Source: DASQPR01 sp035263025
GTDB taxonomy: Bacteria > Actinomycetota > Actinomycetes > Mycobacteriales > Micromonosporaceae
Direction of reading: 5' to 3'
Assembly: GCA_035263025.1 (NCBI GenBank)
Contig: DATFRR010000177.1
Span: forward strand, 1-23,750
Length of the DNA stretch: 23,750 bases
Shown in pieces: positions 1 to 7,325 of this stretch. Numbering within the stretch: position 1 is the stretch's first letter; every line of letters starts with the position of its first letter. The notes under the pieces are model-generated. The model saw only the letters and a program-made list of their open reading frames with translations. It did not search any database and had not been told where the DNA came from. The translations under genes and the position numbers were made by a program.

Positions 1-480
1 CGAGATGCCGACCCACTCGTCAATATGCCGGCCCGCACCGTCGGTGGTGATGACGGTGCAGCCGCTGGCATTGACGGCGCCTGGGTCGTAGACCGTACCG
101 GCAATGTGCGGGACGCCAAAGGCGGACATGTGCGGTGTCATTTCGTGGTTCTGAATGATGGTCATCCGGTTGTGGTTAGCGGACACGACGCCGGTGCCGT
201 CGTGGAAGGCCGGCGTCTTGCCTTGCCCGAACGACATATCCGTGGTGCCCTCGCGGGTGACGACGGTGTAGGCGAATCCGGCCGGCAGCGCGAGGATGCC
301 GTGCGGGTCATCCTCCAACGGGGGGAATGGGCGCTGACCCGACTGGTCGCCGGCTCGGCGCAAGCCGGGTCCGGTGGCGGCTACGGCCGACTCACTGAGG
401 CTCGGCAGGATGCCGGCCACGGACAGACCGACACCCGCGGCGGCGCCGCCGGTGAGGACCTGACGACGAGAGATAGCCAC
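1..480 (-). CDS. PhoX/DUF839-family secreted phosphatase-like protein, 5' part only
   Basis: The minus strand is open from a GTG at 480 to the left window edge (160 codons, no stop). The GTG is preceded by a strong AGGAGG about 7 nt upstream, which fixes the start. The N-terminus has a twin-arginine signal: SRRQVL at residues 4-9, then an Ala/Gly-rich hydrophobic stretch ending near ESAVAA. After it comes a segment typical of PhoX/DUF839 proteins: LPAGFAYTVV, FHDGTGVV, and the NHE motif in IIQNHEMTPH. PhoX enzymes are Tat-exported, calcium- and iron-dependent phosphatases; many DUF839 relatives have no tested activity. Most of the protein, including most metal ligands, lies outside the window, so enzymatic activity is inferred only from the family. 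The opposite strand also has a long open frame here, but it has no recognisable domain. Confidence 0.8.
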   Translation of the reverse strand, partial: MAISRRQVLTGGAAAGVGLSVAGILPSLSESAVAATGPGLRRAGDQSGQRPFPPLEDDPHGILALPAGFAYTVVTREGTTDMSFGQGKTPAFHDGTGVVSANHNRMTIIQNHEMTPHMSAFGVPHIAGTVYDPGAVNASGCTVITTDGAGRHIDEWVGIS

Positions 481-639
481 TCTTAACCTCCTGCAAGGTC
501 GAGGATCTAGGATCCGCAGGCCCTTGAGCCTCACCGTGGCGGCCGGCGGGTAGGCAAACGGTCGGTTGCGTAACGGTGTGCGGCACAACAAATCTGTGTC
601 CGCCCTGTGGGCCGCATGTGGAGGGTCGGAGGTCCGTCG

Positions 640-656
640 CCGCGAGCGGCTCGCGG
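640..656 (-). terminator. Palindromic hairpin just after the APH-fold gene
   Basis: Two perfect 8-nt complementary arms (ccgcgagc / gctcgcgg) separated by one base begin one nucleotide past the TAG stop of the minus-strand kinase gene. The innermost pairs cannot close, so a 6-bp GC stem with a 5-nt loop is realistic. No U-tract follows. It may be an intrinsic-like terminator or 3' stabiliser; this is inferred from position and symmetry only. Confidence 0.35.
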
Positions 657-657
657 A

Positions 658-1494
658 CTAGGCGTGGTTGTCGAGCCAAGCAACCAGGTACGGGACGAAG
701 CGGTCGACGTCCTGGTCCGCGATGCCGTTGAGCACGGCGATGAAGTGTTCGGAACCAAACAGTCCGTCCCAGATCTCGGCGCGACGATATGTCTGCGAGT
801 CGACGGCCTTCCGAACGGACTCCCAGCCGAACCAACTCAACAGGGCGGCATCGAGTGCGGGATCGAACGCGCGCGCGAGATCCCAATCCAACACACCCGC
901 GATCTCGCCGTCGGGCCCCCAGTGCACATTTGTGCTGCCCAGGTCGCCGTGCACGAGCGAGGCCGCAACCGCTGGCAGGTCCAGTGCAGCGTGCAGACGG
1001 CGTCGGCCGTCGTCCCGCCAACGTATCGGCAGTCGCGGAATGACCTGCTCGGCGAGGAACTCGGGCCACGGCCGGCCGGCAGAGTCCTCGTTGGGCAGAT
1101 CGAGCACAGCGCGCAGTTCCGACGTCATCGGCACGTCGGACAGCGATCGCAACAAACTGGCGAGCTTCGCCGGATCCGCCGCGTCCCGATGCCGGCCGGT
1201 ACCGCCGATCCACGAAACGGCAACCGCGGCCCGGTCGTCGAACGTCGTGACCGGGGTCAGCGGCTCCGGTACCGCGAACGGCACTCCGGCCGCCGCGATC
1301 AGTTGCAGCAACCGTGTCCGACGAGGCAGCGCGGCCGCGGCACGTGCGTGGCGACTGATCCGGATCGCGGCGACACCGGGCAGCAGCACGACGTGGTGAT
1401 GCGAGCCCTCGGTCACGGCCGCGCCCGAAAGCGATGTTCCGGGAAGCATCGCCTCGGCGATAGCCAGCAGGTCGTCGGGCACCCGATCAGCCAC
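658..1494 (-). CDS. Aminoglycoside phosphotransferase (APH)-fold kinase
   Basis: A 278-aa protein of the APH/choline-kinase-like superfamily. The Brenner-type catalytic loop HGDLGSTNV lies at residues 182-190, with the catalytic Asp at 184. The metal-binding LDWDLA follows at 202-207 and plays the role of the protein-kinase DFG. The N-terminal half carries the expected nucleotide-binding lobe (TEGSHHHVVLL, then AAIRIS). Such kinases phosphorylate aminoglycosides, macrolides, homoserine, sugars or other small alcohols; the acceptor cannot be predicted from sequence, and it should not be called a resistance gene without testing. The GTG start at 1494 has no ribosome binding site. A TAGCGT hexamer ends 6 nt upstream of it, which suggests a leaderless transcript. 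It is divergent from the ASCH gene. Confidence 0.85.
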   Translation of the reverse strand: MADRVPDDLLAIAEAMLPGTSLSGAAVTEGSHHHVVLLPGVAAIRISRHARAAAALPRRTRLLQLIAAAGVPFAVPEPLTPVTTFDDRAAVAVSWIGGTGRHRDAADPAKLASLLRSLSDVPMTSELRAVLDLPNEDSAGRPWPEFLAEQVIPRLPIRWRDDGRRRLHAALDLPAVAASLVHGDLGSTNVHWGPDGEIAGVLDWDLARAFDPALDAALLSWFGWESVRKAVDSQTYRRAEIWDGLFGSEHFIAVLNGIADQDVDRFVPYLVAWLDNHA

Positions 1495-1500
1495 ACGGAA

Positions 1501-1506
1501 ACGCTA
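1501..1506 (-). promoter_or_regulatory. -10 element, leaderless start of the APH-fold gene
   Basis: TAGCGT on the minus strand fits TANNNT and is followed by exactly 6 nt (ttccgt) and then the GTG start at 1494. The transcription start would fall on or beside the start codon. No convincing -35 is seen. This is inference from spacing and the absence of a Shine-Dalgarno sequence. Confidence 0.5.
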
Positions 1507-1625
1507 CTAGCCAGGCCGACCCGGCACGTCGCGGTTGAGGCAGACCAAACCTTGACGGGTACGCGGCAAGCGTCGGTCAGCGGTGCCGCGGTTCAGTCGG
1601 CGTGTCGTCGGCCGCCGCTACGCCC

Positions 1626-1631
1626 TAGGGT
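1626..1631 (+). promoter_or_regulatory. -10 element, leaderless start of the ASCH gene
   Basis: TAGGGT is followed by 6 nt (tgcgtc) and the GTG at 1638. No purine-rich Shine-Dalgarno lies upstream. It has the same geometry as the elements at 1501-1506 and 11969-11974. Confidence 0.5.
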
Positions 1632-1637
1632 TGCGTC

Positions 1638-1934
1638 GTGATGTTCAGCAAGGACCTTCGTGAGGCAGTCGCGTGCGGCGACATCACGGTGTCGATCAGG
1701 CTCTGGAGCCGCCCGAAGGTGAAGGCCGGTGGTCGGTACGCGACGGCCGGCGTCGTCATCGAAGTCGACTTGGTCGAACTGCTGCCGTTCTCCGCGGTGA
1801 CCGCGACTGATGTCCGTGAGGCGGGCGAGCGTGATCGCGAGTCACTGCGGCAACGTGCCGCGCACGCCCGTCCGATCACCGATGACACGCTCGTCTATCG
1901 CATCGAGTTCCACGTGGTGCGCGGCGACCGTTAG
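1638..1934 (+). CDS. ASCH-domain protein (PUA-like fold)
   Basis: A 98-aa single-domain protein. The opening MFSKDLREAV, the IRLWSRPKVKAGGRY segment (about residues 22-36) and the closing YRIEFHVV match small ASCH-domain proteins as I know the family. The fold is a PUA-like beta barrel expected to bind RNA or modified nucleotides; no precise cellular role is established for most members. GTG at 1638 and ATG at 1641 are both possible starts. GTG is preferred because a TAGGGT hexamer ends 6 nt before it, the same leaderless geometry as nearby genes. It is transcribed divergently from the APH-fold gene and converges on the lipoprotein gene, so it is probably monocistronic. Confidence 0.7.
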   Translation: MMFSKDLREAVACGDITVSIRLWSRPKVKAGGRYATAGVVIEVDLVELLPFSAVTATDVREAGERDRESLRQRAAHARPITDDTLVYRIEFHVVRGDR

Positions 1935-1939
1935 GCGAT

Positions 1940-1955
1940 CACCGACGCTTCGGTG
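1940..1955. terminator. Stem-loop between convergent genes
   Basis: Perfect 6-bp arms caccga / tcggtg flank a cgct loop. The stem extends by 3 bp (gat / atc) past a 2-nt bulge. It lies in the 36-bp gap between the stops of the ASCH and lipoprotein genes, so it could end transcription from both sides. No clear U-tract is present. Confidence 0.45.
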
Positions 1956-1970
1956 TGATCGAGGCGGACC

Positions 1971-2693
1971 TCAGCCGTTTCGTACATCGAAATGGACGAC
2001 GTAGTAGAAGTCCCCGGAACCGTCCGGCTTCTTCAGCTCTCCGGCGCGGATTGCGAGCACTTGATCGCTGTTCGGTGCGACCTGGATGCCGAGGCCGTAC
2101 GTGACGTGGCCCTCGAAGTCGCCGCCGAACCCGTAACTCGTCAGATTGCGGAAGCCGATGTGTGACTTCGGCGATGTCTTGACCGTCGACTTGCCGGCAC
2201 CATCGTGTGCCTGCGCGTCGACGAAGTGGATGCCGAGATAGCTGTTGCCCTCGAGCGAAATCGGCTCACCGCGACCCTCGTCGAGCACCTGCTTGGCGTA
2301 CTCGAAGTTGTACGACGGGAACGCCCCCCGGAAGTAGAAGGAGATCCGGCTGTACTTCGGGCTGGCCTCCGGGTGGTCACCCACGTAGATCGCGACAAGG
2401 TACGGCAGCGGCGGGGCGGGCGGCTGCGCAATTGGCGCGGTCAGCGGGTGATTGATGGTGACAAGCTTGGACGGCACGGCCCAGCCGTAGCTGACCCGGT
2501 ATTCGGCCGGGCTCGCGGTCGGTTCCTTGGTCGGCGGTGCGGGCGTGGTCGCCTGGACGCCGCCAGTGGACGGTGCCGTCGCGTTGGGCGACGTGGCACC
2601 CGGCGCGGCAGTAGAACCGGGCTGCCGGGAGCACGCGCCCACGGCCAAGGCAGCAACGGCAACGAGAATCAGCGGTACGCGACGCATGCTCAT
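1971..2693 (-). CDS. Lipoprotein with C-terminal AMIN-like domain
   Basis: A 240-aa protein with a lipoprotein signal peptide: basic MRR, a hydrophobic core, and a lipobox ending in VGAC with Cys21 as lipidation site. A Thr/Pro/Ala-rich linker (about residues 22-60) leads to a folded domain that resembles the AMIN-like domain of actinobacterial lipoproteins (YRVSYGWAVPSKL near its start, FYYVVHFDVR at its end). It should be anchored outside the cytoplasmic membrane; function is unknown, and a cell-wall-associated role is only an inference from the AMIN name. The ATG at 2693 is chosen because GGAGG sits 6 nt upstream; an in-frame ATG 21 nt further upstream overlaps that site. It is divergent from the MFS gene, with 279 bp between them that hold no other gene I can support. 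Confidence 0.75.
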   Translation of the reverse strand: MSMRRVPLILVAVAALAVGACSRQPGSTAAPGATSPNATAPSTGGVQATTPAPPTKEPTASPAEYRVSYGWAVPSKLVTINHPLTAPIAQPPAPPLPYLVAIYVGDHPEASPKYSRISFYFRGAFPSYNFEYAKQVLDEGRGEPISLEGNSYLGIHFVDAQAHDGAGKSTVKTSPKSHIGFRNLTSYGFGGDFEGHVTYGLGIQVAPNSDQVLAIRAGELKKPDGSGDFYYVVHFDVRNG

Positions 2694-2960
2694 GATGTCC
2701 TCCCGGCGGCCCATCGGACCGCCCGTGGAATGTTGGTGTGAATACGACGCGCAAGCCCGCCAGTCGGTTTACCGCCGATATGTGTCGCCCCGGCGACAGC
2801 AGCCGAACGGGTCAGACCATCGCGTGCGGCCATGGTGACAGGTCGACGCACCTGGGTTTGAGGGCCACCAATGGCGCGTCGTCGGCGGGCGTCACCGTCG
2901 TGCCGTAGATGCGGCGTGCCCTCGATTGCGGCTTTTCGCCCGGCAACGGCTCGAGCTGGC

Positions 2961-2966
2961 CATACT
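2961..2966 (+). promoter_or_regulatory. -10-like element before the MFS gene
   Basis: CATACT is followed by 6 nt (cgcaga) and an in-frame GTG at 2973. It departs from TANNNT at the first base, but the spacing matches the other leaderless candidates. No -35 is recognised. Confidence 0.35.
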
Positions 2967-2972
2967 CGCAGA

Positions 2973-4211
2973 GTGGCGGTAACCACCGGCGGCCGGCGTA
3001 CGCCGTCGGTGCGGTCGATCGGCCTGTTGGTCTACATCTTCGTGGTCACCATGCTGGGCACCACGCTGCCCACGCCGCTCTATCCCGACTACCAGCACCA
3101 GTTCGGTTTCGGGCAGCTCACGGAGACCGTGGTCTTCGCCGTCTACGCCGTCGGCGTGCTCGCGACGTTGGTGTTGTTGGGCCAAGTCTCGGACGTCGTC
3201 GGCCGACGGCCGACGCTGTTTGCCTCGATCGCGGTTGCCGGCGTATCGACCGCGGTGTTCATCTTTGCGGACAGCGTCCGCGGGCACACCGGCATCGTGT
3301 TGCTCCTGGTTGGCCGCGTGCTTTCCGGGCTCAGCGCCGGCATCATGACCGGCACTGCGACCGCCGCTATCCGCGATGCGGTCGGATCCCGCAGGGCATC
3401 GCTCGCCGGCCTGATTGCCGCAATGGCCCAGATCGGTGGACTCGGACTCGGACCGCTGGTCGGCGGGCTCCTGTTGGAAGCGATCGACGACCCGCTGCGG
3501 TTGATTTACGTGATCTATCTTGTCGCGCTGGTCGCGGCGGCGGCGGCCATCGCGGCGGTACCCGAGACGGTCCCGCGTACGCCCAGACACCGGGCATTGA
3601 TAACGCCGCTGCCCCTTAGCGCCGTGCTGGCGCAGGCAAACACGAACGGTCTGGTTGGGTTCGCTGGCTTCGCCGTTCTGGGTCTGTTCACCGCGGTGAC
3701 GCCGTCGTTCCTTCACAGGCTCGGGCAACAGGCGCCGATCAGCACCGGGCTGGTGGTGTTCTCGGTGTTCGCCGCGTCCGCAGCCGGGCAACTGTCCACC
3801 ATGCGGACGCCACCGCGTACCACGTTGATGTCCGGCGTCCTGGCGCTCAGCGTCGGCGCAGCCGTCGTCGGTGCCGGCCTACACGTACGGTCGATTCCGG
3901 TCCTCGTCGTCGGCGGCCTGGTCGCCGGCGCGGGACAGGGCATGAGCTTCCACGCCGCGTTGAGTCAGGCCACCGGGCCCAGCCCGCCGACCGAGCGCGC
4001 AGCGGCGGCGGCCAGCTTCTTCGTCATCTGCTATCTGGGCATCTCGCTGCCGGTGATCGGTCTCGGCGCGGCCACCCAGCTGTGGGGTCTACTCGTTGCG
4101 GGACAGGTGTTCGCCGCAGTCGTAGTGGCGATCGGCGTAGCGGCCTTGATTCGGTTGCCGGGCCTCGGATCCGGATCCGCTCATCCCGATCCCGGCGCGT
4201 CGGCTGGTTAG
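2973..4211 (+). CDS. MFS transporter, probable drug/metabolite exporter
   Basis: About 412 aa with 12 predicted membrane segments. The loop after segment 2 carries a clear MFS motif A (GQVSDVVGRRPTL), the conserved inter-helix loop of proton-coupled major facilitators. The first segment begins near SIGLLVYIFVV and contains TTLPTPLYPDY, common in drug-exporter-like MFS proteins. The frame is open back to 2871, but the extra 34 residues are Arg/Cys-rich and unlike an MFS N-terminus, so the GTG at 2973 (6 nt after CATACT) is preferred. The substrate is unknown. It is not a convincing NarK: it lies 9.7 kb from the nar genes and I see no nitrate-porter signature. It converges with the SDR gene across 8 bp. 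Confidence 0.85.
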   Translation: MAVTTGGRRTPSVRSIGLLVYIFVVTMLGTTLPTPLYPDYQHQFGFGQLTETVVFAVYAVGVLATLVLLGQVSDVVGRRPTLFASIAVAGVSTAVFIFADSVRGHTGIVLLLVGRVLSGLSAGIMTGTATAAIRDAVGSRRASLAGLIAAMAQIGGLGLGPLVGGLLLEAIDDPLRLIYVIYLVALVAAAAAIAAVPETVPRTPRHRALITPLPLSAVLAQANTNGLVGFAGFAVLGLFTAVTPSFLHRLGQQAPISTGLVVFSVFAASAAGQLSTMRTPPRTTLMSGVLALSVGAAVVGAGLHVRSIPVLVVGGLVAGAGQGMSFHAALSQATGPSPPTERAAAAASFFVICYLGISLPVIGLGAATQLWGLLVAGQVFAAVVVAIGVAALIRLPGLGSGSAHPDPGASAG

Positions 4212-4219
4212 CTGCGCGC

Positions 4220-4909
4220 TCAGACGCCGTACGTCGGGAGGATCGCTCCGCTTACCGGTGCGGCCGCGTCGCTGACGAGGAATGCGATCACGTCGGCGAT
4301 CGCCTCCGGTGCGACGGCCTTAGTCATCGCGTCGGGGGGAAACGCGGCGCGGTTCGCGGCGGTGTCGATGAGTTGTGGCGCAACGGCATTGACGCGGATC
4401 CCGTACGGACGCAGCTCGACGTCGAGGGTACGTGTCAAGTGCACGAGGGCCGCCTTGCTCACCCCGTACGCGGCCGCGCCACCGGACGGCTCGACACCTG
4501 GCCGGGCAGCAACGTGCACGATCGCGCCGGATCCTTGCTCGCGCATGTGCGGCGCGACCGCCTGACTCAACCACAGCGCCGGTGTCAGGTTCACGTCGAT
4601 CATCGACCGCAGCATGTCCGGCGTCGTGTCGAGCGCGTCCGCCGGAACGAACGCGCCGATCGTGTTTACCAGTGCGTTTGGCGGTCCGAACTCGTCGGCA
4701 ATCCGCTCGATGAGCTTCGTGACCGCGGCCGGATCGGTGGGATCAGCGACCTCACGCCGTACGTTGGCCGGCAGGTCGTGCAAACCCGACTCGTTACGGT
4801 CGACGGCCACGACCGTCGAGCCGCCGGCCGCCAGCGTCACAGTCGTGGCGTGGCCAAGTGCACCGGCTGCGCCGGCGACGATCGCAATCCGCGTGCCATT
4901 GCGTGCCAT
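4220..4909 (-). CDS. Short-chain dehydrogenase/reductase lacking the catalytic serine
   Basis: A 229-aa Rossmann-fold oxidoreductase. The cofactor loop reads AGAAGALG (about residues 10-17) instead of TGxxxGxG. The NNAG element is NTIG. The catalytic Tyr and Lys are present in YGVSK. Thirteen residues before that Tyr, where classical SDRs have the catalytic Ser, the sequence is VHVAAR, giving Ala. A GALG-type loop and a missing Ser are both features of dihydropteridine reductase (QDPR), so a QDPR-like SDR is one reading. A classical SDR with altered chemistry is the other. ATG at 4909 is chosen for the AAGGAGAA upstream; a longer open frame reaches 5005 with an unlikely Arg-rich leader. The substrate is unknown. 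Confidence 0.85.
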   Translation of the reverse strand: MARNGTRIAIVAGAAGALGHATTVTLAAGGSTVVAVDRNESGLHDLPANVRREVADPTDPAAVTKLIERIADEFGPPNALVNTIGAFVPADALDTTPDMLRSMIDVNLTPALWLSQAVAPHMREQGSGAIVHVAARPGVEPSGGAAAYGVSKAALVHLTRTLDVELRPYGIRVNAVAPQLIDTAANRAAFPPDAMTKAVAPEAIADVIAFLVSDAAAPVSGAILPTYGV

Positions 4910-5084
4910 GTCCGTTCTCCTTGCTCGGATATCGGCATCCGGTTTGTGGCCCGTGGGATGTTGGTGACGCGTGCGGCTTCCCGCCGCCGGTGCGCGCGCA
5001 GGCACACGTACCGGCCTTCATGTCTTGATTACGCTCTCCGACGGCCGGCTGATCGGCGATCGCCGAAAGTTGGTGATTTCGCGC

Positions 5085-5135
5085 GGCTGGCTGGGATCAT
5101 CGGCCGGCTGTGATCATCGGCCGGCTGTGATCATC
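5085..5135. repeat. 17-bp tandem array, 3 copies, over the stop of the DUF6582-type gene
   Basis: Three head-to-tail 17-bp units: ggctggctgggatcatc (5085-5101), ggccggctgtgatcatc (5102-5118) and an identical copy at 5119-5135. The last copy enters the final codon positions of the small minus-strand gene ending at 5134. There are no spacers, so it is not CRISPR. The remaining intergenic sequence up to 4910 shows no gene. Confidence 0.9.
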
Positions 5136-5433
5136 AACCGGAACTGTGCGCGGGGTTGTCGGTATGCGGCCGCTTGCCAAGCTGCCGCCAGTCCGACTCC
5201 GTAATGTCGACGTCGTAGTGCTTCGCTGCAGCTCGGATGTTGGCGAACGCTAGTTCTCGATCAGAGTCCGTCACGTCCTGCACTTGATCGAAGCGCGAGA
5301 GAGCGGCGCGAACGTGACGTTCGTCGGTGAGGGGTTCCTTCCGGTGCTTCGGGAACGCATAGACCGAATCCGGAAGATCGGACCGCTCGGTCAGCTGGCC
5401 ATGCTTCTCGAATGGCTTCCAGGTGGTCTTCAT
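5134..5433 (-). CDS. Small DUF6582-type protein of unknown function
   Basis: A 99-aa soluble, charged protein. The motifs WKPFEKHGQLTERSDLPDS, AFPKHRKEPL and the ALSRFDQV...LAFANIRAAAKHYDVD helix resemble proteins I remember as the DUF6582 family; some relatives are annotated near phage or stress genes, but no biochemical role is known to me. It lies 52 bp downstream of the SIS gene on the same strand, so it could be the last gene of the sugar operon. However, TAGGCA sits 6 nt before its ATG with no ribosome binding site, suggesting its own leaderless start. A 17-bp tandem array covers its stop codon. Confidence 0.7.
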   Translation of the reverse strand: MKTTWKPFEKHGQLTERSDLPDSVYAFPKHRKEPLTDERHVRAALSRFDQVQDVTDSDRELAFANIRAAAKHYDVDITESDWRQLGKRPHTDNPAHSSG

Positions 5434-5439
5434 ACCGGC

Positions 5440-5445
5440 TGCCTA
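5440..5445 (-). promoter_or_regulatory. Weak -10-like element before the DUF6582-type gene
   Basis: TAGGCA (minus strand) is followed by gccggt and then the ATG at 5433. The terminal T of TANNNT is missing, so support is mainly the 6-nt spacing shared with the other candidates. Confidence 0.25.
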
Positions 5446-5485
5446 CCCGGGAGGTCTGGCGATAAACGATCGGGCGACTGGCCTG

Positions 5486-6370
5486 CTACGCGTGGTTGAG
5501 GATCACGGATCTGGTTAACGCGCGCGGAGTGTCGGGGTCCAGCCCCTTCGCCTCCGCAATCGCTACCGCGGTTCGTTGCGCTCGGACGAGCAATGCCAGC
5601 GGGTCGGCCGACGTCATCTCGAGCCTCGCACCGGTGGCGATGACTTGTTCGGCCAACCCGTCTGGCGCGTGGCCGAATACCCATACCGAACACCGGTGGT
5701 CGGCGATGCTGATCGGGCCGTGCCGATATTCCATCGCCGCGTACGACTCCGTCCACAGCTGGGCCGCCTCGCGCAGCTTCAGTGCCGCCTCGTGAGCGAG
5801 GCCGATCGTCCAACCGGTGCCGAGGAATGTGTACTGCTCGGCAAATGCCGTCGGTGCCGGCTCATGCAACTCGGCGGTCGCGTCGCCTACCGCCTGGATC
5901 AGATCCTCACCGAGATACGCCCGCCACAGCGCCACCACGGTCGTCGCGAAACGTGTCTGCACCACCGATTGCTCGTCAGCGAACGGCAGTGCGATGACGT
6001 CTGTGGCGAGCCGCGGCACCGGCAGATCCGCCGACCCACTCAGCGCTGTGGTGCGGGTGGTCCCAGCGGTGGCCGAGACGAGGTTGATCATCTCAGTTGT
6101 GGTGCCCGAGCGGCAGACGGCGACGACGCGGTCGTAGTGACGTCCACGCGGAAACTCCGACGCCGCGAAGGCGTCGGTCTCACCGTGACCGGACCGCTCG
6201 CGCAATGCGGCGCAGGCCTGGGCGACGTTGTACGACGTGCCGCAGCCGACGATCGCGACCCGTTCGCCTTGGGCTGGTAGCGCGACTCGTACCGAGGGAT
6301 CGGTTGCCATTGCCGCGGCGCGCATCCACATCTCGGGCTGGCTGGCGATCTCGGTGGTGGCGAAGGACAT
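5486..6370 (-). CDS. SIS-domain sugar-phosphate isomerase/deaminase (AgaS/GlmS-like)
   Basis: A 294-aa protein with two SIS lobes and no glutaminase domain. Lobe 1 has GCGTSY (42-47) and the phosphate-binding CRSGTTTEM (86-94). Lobe 2 has FLGTG (182-186), HEAALKLREAA (193-203) and EYRHGPISI (214-222), with a C-terminal DPDTPRALTRSV like that of GlmS. Such stand-alone enzymes interconvert aldose and ketose phosphates or deaminate amino-sugar phosphates (AgaS on galactosamine-6-P, NagB-II on glucosamine-6-P, FrlB on fructoselysine-6-P). Its position after a CUT1 permease pair and opposite a PfkB kinase and class II aldolase fits the isomerase/deaminase step of sugar catabolism. The specific substrate is not determined. 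Four 17-bp repeats lie just upstream of its start. Confidence 0.85.
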   Translation of the reverse strand: MSFATTEIASQPEMWMRAAAMATDPSVRVALPAQGERVAIVGCGTSYNVAQACAALRERSGHGETDAFAASEFPRGRHYDRVVAVCRSGTTTEMINLVSATAGTTRTTALSGSADLPVPRLATDVIALPFADEQSVVQTRFATTVVALWRAYLGEDLIQAVGDATAELHEPAPTAFAEQYTFLGTGWTIGLAHEAALKLREAAQLWTESYAAMEYRHGPISIADHRCSVWVFGHAPDGLAEQVIATGARLEMTSADPLALLVRAQRTAVAIAEAKGLDPDTPRALTRSVILNHA

Positions 6371-6386
6371 GCTCCGGACGGCTCCC

Positions 6387-6454
6387 TACTTGATCGAACC
6401 GGCTACCTGATCGAACCGGTTACCTGATGGAACCGGCTACTTGATCGAGCCGGC
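6387..6454. repeat. 17-bp tandem array, 4 copies, spanning the permease stop codon
   Basis: Four head-to-tail units: tacttgatcgaaccggc (6387-6403), tacctgatcgaaccggt (6404-6420), tacctgatggaaccggc (6421-6437) and tacttgatcgagccggc (6438-6454). Unit 4 covers the last codons and overlaps the TAG stop of the permease gene. The other three look like copies of that gene end placed between it and the SIS gene. Each copy repeats a stop in a shifted frame. Confidence 0.95.
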
Positions 6455-7324
6455 GGTCAGGCCGCCGACGACGCGTCCCTCGATGAACGCGAACAGGACG
6501 ATGACCGGGATGGTCGCGATGACCGACCCGGCGAATAGGTGACCCCAGTCGATTGAGTACTGCCCGATGTAGTTGTTGATGGCGACCGTGAGCGGCACGT
6601 CCGAGTTCGGCGCACCGCCGGTGAGCGTCAGCCCGACGAGTAGCTCGTTCCAGGCGCTGATGAACGTGAAGATGATCGCGGTCACGATGCCCGGCATGGC
6701 CAGTGGCAACGTGATCCGCCCGACCGCACCAAGCCGGGTCGTTCCATCGACCATCGCGGCCTGTTCGAGTTCGTGCGGGATCGAGGAGAAGTACGCGTTG
6801 AGGATCCATACCGCGAACGCCATGTTGAAGCCGGCGTTGACCAGGATGAGAGACAACAACGGGCTCGGCAGCGCGAAGCGGGTGAACTCGCGCTGGATGC
6901 CCACCAGCAGTGCGGCCGGCTGGAACATCTGCGTTGCCAGGACCAGCAGGAGGAAGAACGCCCGACCGCGGAAGCGATGCCGCGCGGTGTAGTAACCAGC
7001 CGGCAGCGCAACCAGCAGCACCAGTGCCGTCGAGCCGCCGGCGATCTGCAGGCTGGCGCCGAGGTTCGCCCCGAACCCGGTCGACCACAGCGTGGTGAAG
7101 TTCGACCAGTCGAAGTGCTTCGGCAGGTAGTTGCGGCCGAGCAACTCGTTCGGTGGGCGCAGTGCGGAGATGACCATCTCTGCGTACGGCAGGATGAAAA
7201 TCAATGCCACCACGTATCCAGCGACTGCGAGCCACAGCCGCTTCGCGCTCAGTGTGCGTCGTTCCGCGCGTGCCGGCGTGACCGCGACCGGGGCTTGTGC
7301 GGGTGGATCCGCGACGACGGTCAC
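6437..7324 (-). CDS. CUT1 sugar ABC transporter permease (MalG-like)
   Basis: A 295-aa inner-membrane protein with about six hydrophobic segments. The conserved EAA loop that docks the ATPase reads EQAAMVDGTTRLGAVGRITLP, followed by the usual MPGIVTAIIFTFISAWNELL helix. This places it as the second permease of a carbohydrate ABC importer. Its GTG start is one base after the TGA of the upstream permease, indicating translational coupling; the preferred start matches the N-terminal MTVVADPP. The protein ends in GSIK at the edge of a 17-bp tandem array. No ATP-binding subunit is encoded in the window; CUT1 systems in Actinomycetota often share one MsmK/MalK-type ATPase encoded elsewhere. Confidence 0.92.
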   Translation of the reverse strand: MTVVADPPAQAPVAVTPARAERRTLSAKRLWLAVAGYVVALIFILPYAEMVISALRPPNELLGRNYLPKHFDWSNFTTLWSTGFGANLGASLQIAGGSTALVLLVALPAGYYTARHRFRGRAFFLLLVLATQMFQPAALLVGIQREFTRFALPSPLLSLILVNAGFNMAFAVWILNAYFSSIPHELEQAAMVDGTTRLGAVGRITLPLAMPGIVTAIIFTFISAWNELLVGLTLTGGAPNSDVPLTVAINNYIGQYSIDWGHLFAGSVIATIPVIVLFAFIEGRVVGGLTAGSIK

Positions 7325-7325
7325 G

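Noticed and set aside
607..1641. 344-aa plus-strand open frame opposite the APH-fold gene
   Set aside because: It is rich in Arg/Gln with no domain, while the minus strand gives intact kinase motifs. GC-rich codons open the other frames.
2973..4211. MFS gene as the missing NarK nitrate carrier
   Set aside because: It is 9.7 kb from narG with unrelated genes between, and its motifs fit drug-exporter MFS proteins with no nitrate signature that I can see.
4082..5113. 343-aa plus-strand open frame across the MFS end and the SDR
   Set aside because: It crosses two well-supported genes, and is Arg-rich without any motif.
6387..6454. CRISPR array
   Set aside because: Units are 17 bp, contiguous and without spacers, and no cas gene is near.
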